15,233 nt of DNA, from contig JAJTHR010000201.1 in assembly GCA_021298935.1 (NCBI GenBank), positions 1 to 15,233 on the forward strand, read 5' to 3'. The position numbers were made by a program, and so were the translations under genes. Positions 6,892 to 12,848 of this stretch are shown here, one piece after another (the stretch's first letter is position 1; every line of letters begins with the position of its first letter). The DNA is from Parachlamydia sp. (GTDB taxonomy: Bacteria; Chlamydiota; Chlamydiia; Chlamydiales; Parachlamydiaceae). Under the pieces are notes generated by a model, which was given only the letters and a program-made list of their open reading frames with translations, was not told the DNA's origin and made no database searches.

Positions 6892-7875
6892 ATGCGCCCT
6901 GCCATAAAAATTGACAAGCTGACAAAGACCTTTATCGTCCGGCAAACCTTTCCCGGCTTGCTGGGCACCCTTAAAGGGCTTTTTTTTGCCAAAAAAAAAG
7001 AATCCGCCGCCATTCAAGACATTTCTTTTGAAATTGCGCATGGCGAGCGGATCGCCTTCATCGGCCCCAATGGGGCGGGGAAATCAACCACCATCAAAAT
7101 GCTGACGGGCATTTTATTCCCCACCTCAGGCCATATTGAAGTCCTCGGGCTTACCCCCTGGAAGGACCGGCGTAAGCTCGGCTATCAAATCGGCACTGTA
7201 TTCGGGCAGAGAAGCCAGCTATGGACCCATCTGCCTCCGCTCGACACCTTCTATTTGCTGTCCAAAATATATGAAATTGATGAATCAATCTATCAGCGCC
7301 GTTCAAAAGAGCTGATTTCCCTCTTTGACATTGGACGCTTTCTTGACAAGCCTGTCCGCCTCCTCTCTTTAGGGGAAAGGATGCGCTGCGAATTAGTGGC
7401 AAGCCTCCTCCATCAACCCAAAATACTTTTTCTTGATGAGCCAACGATTGGACTGGACATTAATGCAAAGCTCATGATCCGCGGGCTATTGAATAAGCTC
7501 TCAAAAGAGTATGGGACGACGTTATTCCTCACATCGCATGATACTGCCGATATCGAGCAAGTATGCGACCGGGTGATCATTTTAGATCAGGGTGCCATTA
7601 TGCTGGACAGCTCCTTAAGGGACCTCAAAAAAACCTACATGAAGAAAAAGATCCTTACCTTGGCAACTAATGAGGAATTTCTATCCCTACAACTGCCTGG
7701 AATTAAGGTCATTGAACAATCCCCTTACCATTTTTCCTGTGAAGTCGATGTGGAGGCTACATCCATCGCTGTTGTTATCCAAGAAGCGTTAAAGCTCACA
7801 AGCTTGAAGGACGTGACAATCGAAGACCCTTCCATGGAGGAGGTCATTCGGATGCTGTATGGAAGGGCCCTTTGA
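6892..7875 (+). CDS. ABC-2 type exporter, ATP-binding protein (COG4586-like)
   Basis: A 327-residue ATPase of an ABC exporter. Walker A is GPNGAGKST (58-66), the Q-loop region is TVFGQRSQLW (102-111), the signature is LSLGERMRCELVASLL (158-173), Walker B is ILFLDEPTIGLD (178-189), and the switch His is in LFLTSHDTAD (about 211-220). The FGQRSQLW motif and the roughly 325-residue length fit the COG4586 subfamily, whose genes are usually followed by two membrane subunits of the COG4587 and COG3694 types, exactly as here. The region after about residue 230 is the accessory C-terminal domain. ATG 6892 begins 2 nt after yajC; the stop overlaps the first permease by 4 nt. The substrate is unknown. 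The coding strand contains T8-GCC-A9 (6980-6999), a slippage-prone stretch that encodes FFAKKKE. Confidence 0.92.
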   Translation: MRPAIKIDKLTKTFIVRQTFPGLLGTLKGLFFAKKKESAAIQDISFEIAHGERIAFIGPNGAGKSTTIKMLTGILFPTSGHIEVLGLTPWKDRRKLGYQIGTVFGQRSQLWTHLPPLDTFYLLSKIYEIDESIYQRRSKELISLFDIGRFLDKPVRLLSLGERMRCELVASLLHQPKILFLDEPTIGLDINAKLMIRGLLNKLSKEYGTTLFLTSHDTADIEQVCDRVIILDQGAIMLDSSLRDLKKTYMKKKILTLATNEEFLSLQLPGIKVIEQSPYHFSCEVDVEATSIAVVIQEALKLTSLKDVTIEDPSMEEVIRMLYGRAL

Positions 7876-8651
7876 GTAAGTATGCTGCCCTTTTCCTTTT
7901 GTCGTTCGGACAGGCTTTAAAAAACACGAAAGCGCTGATCGGTCTTAGCTTGTTTCTGATCACCTGTCTGATCATTTTTGCCCATCTTTGGAAAATGGCT
8001 GCAGGGCAGCTGAAGGCAAGCGGTTTTGGGCCCCAGCAGCTGCTATGGTACATCGCCTTTAACGAATGGATCCTTGTTTCAATCCCAGATATTCATGAAG
8101 AGATCGAATTTGACTTGAAAAGCGGCCGTTTAGCCTATCTGCTTCCCAGGCCGCTCTCTTATCTTGGAGCGACGTTTGCCGAAGCCTTAGGTTCTTTGTG
8201 CGCCAATTTGCTGGTGCTTGGTTTTGTCACTTTCCTTTTTACCTGGTGGCAAGCAGGGGGGCTTCCTTTTCCATGGTTGGGTTTGCCCGTGGTTTTCTTA
8301 TATGGCCTATTAGGTGGAATCATCGCCCTCCTTTTTAACATGTCGATCGGCCTTTCAGCCTTTTGGCTGCAGGAATCAGGCCCTTTTTTTTGGATTTGGG
8401 AAAAGCTTTTATTTATGCTGGGAGGCCTGATGCTTCCTCTGGCAGGCTATCCTGCTTGGATCCAATCGATTGCTAGCTTTACTCCTTTTCCGGCTATCTT
8501 AGGGGAGCGTAGCGCACTAGCCTTGAACTTTGCTTTAGAGCCGGTTTTATCACTCCTCTTGGCCTATATTATTTGGGGTGTTTTGGGATACCTGCTTCTC
8601 AACCTGACCTTTCGAAGGGGTTTACGCATTTTAAATATTGGAGGCGGATGA
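7872..8651 (+). CDS. ABC-2 type exporter permease (COG4587-like)
   Basis: A 259-residue membrane protein with about six hydrophobic helices (about 20-40, 55-72, 105-126, 137-163, 175-193, 225-245). The motif DLKSGRLAYLLPRPLSYLGA (81-100) after the second helix and FTPFPAILGERSALAL (203-218) near the end are typical of the permease family paired with COG4586 ATPases. The start is TTG 7872, supported by GGAAGGG (7861-7867) and by a 4-nt overlap (TTGA) with the ATPase stop; the nearby ATG at 7882 is out of frame. It should form the membrane channel together with the next gene's product. The transported substance is unknown; lipids, drugs or peptides are all possible for this family. Confidence 0.86.
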   Translation: MSKYAALFLLSFGQALKNTKALIGLSLFLITCLIIFAHLWKMAAGQLKASGFGPQQLLWYIAFNEWILVSIPDIHEEIEFDLKSGRLAYLLPRPLSYLGATFAEALGSLCANLLVLGFVTFLFTWWQAGGLPFPWLGLPVVFLYGLLGGIIALLFNMSIGLSAFWLQESGPFFWIWEKLLFMLGGLMLPLAGYPAWIQSIASFTPFPAILGERSALALNFALEPVLSLLLAYIIWGVLGYLLLNLTFRRGLRILNIGGG

Positions 8652-9424
8652 GCAAAGAGCTGGTCTTTTTTTGGACGTTGTTGAAAACAAGCATGAAGGC
8701 ATCCATTAGCAAACGAGGCGCTTTCCTGTTAGAGGCAGGATTGATGATAGCAAATAACCTGATCTTTTTTACATTGTGGTGGATATTTTTTAAAAAATTT
8801 AAATCGATCGGGGGATGGGGCTTAAGTGAAATGACGATCCTGATGGCGATCGGAAGCGGCAGCTATGGCCTTATGCAGATCCTGTTTGGCGGAGTTAAAA
8901 ATCTTGGGAGAATGATTATTGGCGGCGGTCTTGATCCCTTCATGACCCAGCCAAAAAACCTGTTACTTCACCTGATTGGCTCCGCCTCGCTTGCCAAAGG
9001 ATGGGGCCACCTTGCCACCGGTCTGCTTCTCGTCCTGTTTGGAGGGATCGCCTCGCTCTCCACCTTCCCCCTCTTCATTGTCTGCATGGCCAGCGGATGC
9101 CTTGTATTTACGGCCATGAATGTCATTGCCTTAAGTCTACCTTTTTGGTTGGGATCGATGGATAGCGTATCACGTAAATACTGCGAGATCCTTTTTCTTT
9201 TTGCCCTTTATCCGACCCATATTTATACAGGACTACTGCAAGTTGTCATGTTTACAGTTATCCCGGCAGGTATTATTGGTTATTTGCCCGTCGAACTTGT
9301 GCGCGACTTTTCATTTAAAGGGTTAATTGTGTTGATTGCCTGCTCGCTTCTCTTTTTAGGTTTGGCATTCACAACTTTTTATTCAGGATTGAAAAAGTAT
9401 GAATCAAGTAATCTATTTAGATGA
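8648..9424 (+). CDS. ABC-2 type exporter permease (COG3694/DUF990-like)
   Basis: A 258-residue membrane protein with about six hydrophobic helices. Key segments are GGGLDPFMTQPKNLLLHLIG (92-111), the position where the first permease has SGRLAYLLPRP, and ALYPTHIYTGLLQVVMFTVI (186-205) followed by PAGIIGYLPVELV, which fit the DUF990-type permease usually encoded third in such operons. ATG 8648 makes an ATGA overlap with the previous stop and follows GGAGG (8640-8644) at an unusually short 3-nt spacing. An in-frame start at 8573 would add 25 non-membrane residues inside the previous gene and is rejected. The stop overlaps menC by 4 nt. It probably pairs with the preceding permease as a heterodimer powered by the ATPase encoded upstream. 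Confidence 0.86.
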   Translation: MSKELVFFWTLLKTSMKASISKRGAFLLEAGLMIANNLIFFTLWWIFFKKFKSIGGWGLSEMTILMAIGSGSYGLMQILFGGVKNLGRMIIGGGLDPFMTQPKNLLLHLIGSASLAKGWGHLATGLLLVLFGGIASLSTFPLFIVCMASGCLVFTAMNVIALSLPFWLGSMDSVSRKYCEILFLFALYPTHIYTGLLQVVMFTVIPAGIIGYLPVELVRDFSFKGLIVLIACSLLFLGLAFTTFYSGLKKYESSNLFR

Positions 9425-10362
9425 AAATTGAACATGTTCCTTATGAAATCCCTCTTATCAATGGCTCAAGACGCTCAGGCCTTATCATACGCATGATAGA
9501 TGAAGGGGGGAACGAGGGCTTAGGGGATGTTTGCCCCTATCCTCTTTTAAGCCTGGAAACAGTCGAACAAGCCAAGCAGCAGTTTTTGCAAAAAAAACAA
9601 TTAATTGAAAAAATGCCTTGGACTTTCCCAACCCTTTTTCGTCAATTGGAAGAGCTGCAGCTTTTTCCATCACTTGAATTCGGCTTAGAGTCAGCCCTTT
9701 TAAGTATTTTCAAGCCGCTTTCACCTTTTAAGGTCCCTGTTTGCGCTCTTTTAATGGGATCGATGGAAGAGATTTTTGATCAAGCCCATCAAAGGGAAAG
9801 GGAAGGATATAAGCATGCAAAAGTCAAGGTGGGCTCGTTGTCGTTATCAAAGGCTTATCAGGTACTGGACGTATTAAAAAATCGTTTTTCATTGCGGGTG
9901 GATGTCAATCGGGCATGGAAAAAAGATGAAGCGACTACATTTTTTTCAAAATTTCAACAGGATAGCTTTGATTATGTGGAAGAGCCGTTTCAAGATCCGT
10001 ATGACTTAAAGTATTTTTCGCATCCAGTCGCAGTGGATGAATCTTATCGTAGTGGTCTGCCCCTTTCAAAGGTCGAAAACCTTAAAGCGATCATCTATAA
10101 ACCGACCCTTCAGGGGGGATTAAGAAATGCCCTATTTGTTCTAAATGTTGCGAAAAAAAGAGGTGTTAAAATGATACTTAGCAGCTGTTTTGAAAGCGAC
10201 ATAGGAATCGCTCAGATCGCCTGCCTTTCAAGGCGGCTTGATCTTGAAAGCCCTTTAGGCATTGGCACACTGCATTATTTAAAAAAACAATTAAGCGAAA
10301 TGGCCCTGAAAGGGCCAATCGCTAGTATTCAACCGACTAAAATTTCTTCCCTGCATTTATAA
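9421..10362 (+). CDS. menC: o-Succinylbenzoate synthase MenC (enolase superfamily)
   Basis: A 313-residue enzyme expected to dehydrate SHCHC to o-succinylbenzoate in classical menaquinone synthesis. Catalytic features of the MLE/OSBS branch are visible: K134-V-K136 (general acid/base Lys), metal ligands D161 in RVDVN, E187 in VEEP and D206 in AVDES, and the opposing catalytic K227 in IYKPTLQGG. The C-terminal ILSSCFESDIGIAQIACLSR (252-271) parallels the SSSIESSLGLTQLA segment of E. coli MenC, which favours OSBS over dipeptide epimerase. ATG 9421 overlaps the exporter permease by 4 nt, so it is cotranscribed with the ABC genes. No other men gene is in the window. This is notable because Chlamydia species use the futalosine route. 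The 3' end overlaps the convergent gene by 34 nt. Confidence 0.88.
   Translation: MKIEHVPYEIPLINGSRRSGLIIRMIDEGGNEGLGDVCPYPLLSLETVEQAKQQFLQKKQLIEKMPWTFPTLFRQLEELQLFPSLEFGLESALLSIFKPLSPFKVPVCALLMGSMEEIFDQAHQREREGYKHAKVKVGSLSLSKAYQVLDVLKNRFSLRVDVNRAWKKDEATTFFSKFQQDSFDYVEEPFQDPYDLKYFSHPVAVDESYRSGLPLSKVENLKAIIYKPTLQGGLRNALFVLNVAKKRGVKMILSSCFESDIGIAQIACLSRRLDLESPLGIGTLHYLKKQLSEMALKGPIASIQPTKISSLHL
10301..10317 (-). terminator. Terminator-like hairpin for the minus-strand effector-like genes, inside menC
   Basis: TGGCCCT (10301-10307) and AGGGCCA (10311-10317) form a perfect 7-bp GC-rich stem with a GAA loop. On the minus strand it lies 11 nt after the stop of the 619-aa gene and is followed by TTTCGCTTAATTGTTTTTTT, a broken T tail. 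It sits inside the menC coding frame, so menC codons carry this signal. The hairpin is clear; terminator activity is inferred. Confidence 0.45.
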
Positions 10363-12188
10363 AAGAAAGAAGGATCACTAGCCAGCATCTGTTTCATTTG
10401 TGCAATGATTTCATCTCTGTTTTGCTTCTCTAAATCAACGCCGAAATGCTCTTTGAATGCATCAACAGTCTTTTTAAGATAAGTAATCTCAGGGTCGTTC
10501 ATCGCATCAAGCAAATGCTGAATTGGTTCGTAAGGGATGTCTCCTTCCGGTCCTTTGACAAAAACGGCATTAGGCTGCAAATTGTAATTCAAGTCCTTAA
10601 TTCTCAACTCATTTAGTTGCTGAGTAAGTTCTTCATACGCTCTAATTACAGCCGCCTTGTCTGCATCGAACTGATCACGGATTTGATCATACCTTGGATC
10701 TGCAACTGCCGGTTGAATCTTTAAAATCAATTTTTCGACAAAATGAATTTGAAGAAATAAAATAAAATGATTTAAATAAAATTTTAAACAAGCCCGATCC
10801 ATTTCAAGATCGGATTTAAATTCGCTCCAGTAAATGCGCGCCTGATTGGTGCACCCCTTTAGGCTAAATTCATTGGGCTTATAGTAATAATTGATTGAAA
10901 ATCCGGCTGTAAGAAGAAAAAAATCTCCCGTCGTAAATTGACATTTAGGCAGCAGGATTTTCATCAGCCCCATAAAAGGAAGGGGCACGTCATTGATCAA
11001 ATAGCTCATCATCGATTGTTCAAGCGCCTGCTGCATCCCCGGAAGCAATTCATTGGTGCGCAAGCCGACAAAAAACAGTCCAAGGAGATGGCTATAGTAC
11101 TTGACATCCATTAAAGTAGAATCCACTTCAATTTTTTTCAGCAGGGTAGCTACTGCACCTTGTTTGATGAGCTGCTCGGTTGTTTCAATGTATTCGACCC
11201 ATTCATTGCAAAGTTGAATTCTGAATTCACCATCAGCTAATTTTCCCTGCAATCCTTCCAGCTGGCATTCATCAAGATGAATGTGCTTTTCAACTAATGC
11301 TTTTTTTAATTCTTCAAGGGGAAGGCTGTTAATTTGAGTGATAAAGTCATCAAATTTTTGCTTGTGGGCAAAGAGGCGTGCCTCATGATTTGCTTGGCAT
11401 TGTTTGAGATTGGCAGAGTCATTTGCCTCAAAATTTTGAAGTTTTTCAGACCAATCCTGATAAATTTGATGACCTTTCTTCGATTCTTGAATACCCCGGT
11501 GTTCTCTTGTAATATCATCCCAAAGTTTACTGCATTTTTTAAATTGGGAATGGGCCAGTTCCAGCACCTTTTTAAGAAAAAAGGAAGATTCTTTTTTGAT
11601 TTTTTGATTTGTTTTCGACTGTTCCCTCTTTAACTTTCTTTCACGCGCGGCAATTTTTTCAAAAGGAATGGTTCCCATTTGGTTCAATTGTTCCAACTCG
11701 CTTTTGGCTTTTCTTAAAGCCATCCACTTTTTACCATTTAAAACGATGGAATTCAGGGGTGTGATTAACTTAACAGCCGCGTAAAAATGTTCGAAATAAG
11801 GTTTGATCGTACTTTTGTCGTCTGAATGAAAAAGCTGATTTTCAACTTCATTTTCAACTTTGTAGAAAAATTTGAATTTTTTGCATTTTTGCTTGGATTC
11901 AGACGTTATGTTTTTATGTTTTTCAATAATTTCTTTTAAAGCATTATCCCAAATTTCAAGCAGTTGTTCATGGTTTTCCTTAGGGATTAGGGGCTCATCA
12001 ACTAAGGAACTGTCATCCATCCATTCCACCCGCTGCGGGTCCAAGGGTGCAGGATTTTCCAATGAAAAGGTCTCCCTTAAGAAAGGGCTTAGATCCAAAT
12101 TCGATTGCTGTTCAGGAAATATATTAGGGGAAAATAGATTTAGTTCGTTCTGCGAAAGACTTGAAGTACCTGGTAAAGAACTAAACAT
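10329..12188 (-). CDS. Large helical protein of unknown function, possible type III effector
   Basis: A 619-residue protein with no recognised domain. Residues 1-50 are disordered and rich in Ser, Asn, Leu and Pro with hardly any charge (MFSSLPGTSSLSQNEL...), a composition typical of type III secretion signals. Residues 75-300 are highly charged helices with likely coiled coils (about 155-205 and 225-300, for example KIAARERKLKREQSKTNQKI). Residues 340-490 are more hydrophobic and aromatic (HLLGLFFVGL; FLLTAGFSINYYY; FYLNHFILFLQIHFVEKLIL) but not clean membrane helices. Helices return to the end (510-615). ATG 12188 lacks a clear Shine-Dalgarno sequence. It lies 128 nt after the chaperone-like gene and may belong to that operon or have its own promoter; the AT-rich gap shows only a loose TATATT (12220-12215). 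It is probably lineage-specific. The gene is real; secretion is inference. Confidence 0.8.
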   Translation of the reverse strand: MFSSLPGTSSLSQNELNLFSPNIFPEQQSNLDLSPFLRETFSLENPAPLDPQRVEWMDDSSLVDEPLIPKENHEQLLEIWDNALKEIIEKHKNITSESKQKCKKFKFFYKVENEVENQLFHSDDKSTIKPYFEHFYAAVKLITPLNSIVLNGKKWMALRKAKSELEQLNQMGTIPFEKIAARERKLKREQSKTNQKIKKESSFFLKKVLELAHSQFKKCSKLWDDITREHRGIQESKKGHQIYQDWSEKLQNFEANDSANLKQCQANHEARLFAHKQKFDDFITQINSLPLEELKKALVEKHIHLDECQLEGLQGKLADGEFRIQLCNEWVEYIETTEQLIKQGAVATLLKKIEVDSTLMDVKYYSHLLGLFFVGLRTNELLPGMQQALEQSMMSYLINDVPLPFMGLMKILLPKCQFTTGDFFLLTAGFSINYYYKPNEFSLKGCTNQARIYWSEFKSDLEMDRACLKFYLNHFILFLQIHFVEKLILKIQPAVADPRYDQIRDQFDADKAAVIRAYEELTQQLNELRIKDLNYNLQPNAVFVKGPEGDIPYEPIQHLLDAMNDPEITYLKKTVDAFKEHFGVDLEKQNRDEIIAQMKQMLASDPSFFYKCREEILVG

Positions 12189-12316
12189 AAAGATGCAATT
12201 TAATAAAAATTAAGAATATATAAAGGGTCATTTTTACATATTAGTGAATTAAAGTAAATAGAAAGGTGTCTAGAGTGTATTTAAAAATCATCCTGATCCT
12301 ATGTGTAAACACCCTC

Positions 12317-12841
12317 TTATGTATTGCTGGTTAATTGTTCCACCTCAGAGAGCAAATCATTAAATGTCGAATGTCCAAGTGCAATTTTTTCAATCGCTTC
12401 ACTAAATAAGTCGGTTGTAAGGACAATTGAACCGATCAGGGTCAAAATTTGCTGAGCATCAAGAGCTGATTCCTTGACAAGCCATACAATACGATAAGAA
12501 ATTTTATTCGTCAGCTCGTTGAGTTCGAAACCCGGCCAGTCAATGAGTTGATTTAAAAATAAAAGCAGGCTGGCTGTCTGATTCATCGCTGCATTGAGGG
12601 CTTCGAAATGGAAGGGACAGGTAAATTGGATGCGGTAGGCGCTGTCAATGGGCTCAGATTTCAGTTGGGCCGTGTCCAGTTTCATAGGAAAGGCTTGAAT
12701 AAATAAGGTTTTTTCTTTCTGCTTAGCATCCAGGCCGAACGAAACGAGCAGCGTTTCAGTTAAAAAAGAATCGCTTTCCGGTAAAAGTGTGCATAAAATT
12801 TGCGCTTTTTCCAGAATCTTTTGAATGTGTGCAAGCGTCAT
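12317..12841 (-). CDS. Type III secretion chaperone-like small acidic protein
   Basis: A 174-residue acidic protein (about 21 Asp/Glu against 12 Lys/Arg) with no signal peptide or membrane segment. The predicted order is an N-terminal helix (HIQKILEKAQILCTLL), beta strands (TLLVSFGL, KTLFIQAFPM, YRIQFTCPF), a long helix (about 82-103), another strand (ISYRIVWLVK) and a final helix (DAQQILTLIGSIVLTTDLFS). This alpha-beta-beta-beta-alpha-beta-alpha plan and size fit class I (CesT/SycE-like) chaperones, and to a lesser degree the YbjN fold. ATG 12841 is chosen because AAGGG overlaps the stop of the 735-aa gene at the right distance; an in-frame start at 12913 would add 24 residues inside that gene. 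The 7-nt spacing suggests that it serves the 735-aa protein upstream. No sequence homologue is recognised; the chaperone role is inferred from shape and position. Confidence 0.72.
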   Translation of the reverse strand: MTLAHIQKILEKAQILCTLLPESDSFLTETLLVSFGLDAKQKEKTLFIQAFPMKLDTAQLKSEPIDSAYRIQFTCPFHFEALNAAMNQTASLLLFLNQLIDWPGFELNELTNKISYRIVWLVKESALDAQQILTLIGSIVLTTDLFSEAIEKIALGHSTFNDLLSEVEQLTSNT

Positions 12842-12848
12842 ATTACCC

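Noticed and set aside
7151..7444. A minus-strand open frame opposite the ABC ATPase
   Set aside because: It is a shadow of the conserved Walker and signature-motif codons; the sense protein is unambiguous.
11334..11633. A plus-strand open frame with hydrophobic residues opposite the 619-aa gene
   Set aside because: It is antisense to a well-supported coding region; Lys/Glu/Asn-rich codons read backwards give Phe/Leu-rich peptides, and no ribosome site is seen.
12189..12316. Possible terminator or small RNA in the gap before the 619-aa gene
   Set aside because: Only weak, long-loop pairings (AGGTGT with ACACCT-type arms) and a GTGTAAACAC palindrome are visible, without a T-run after a stem.
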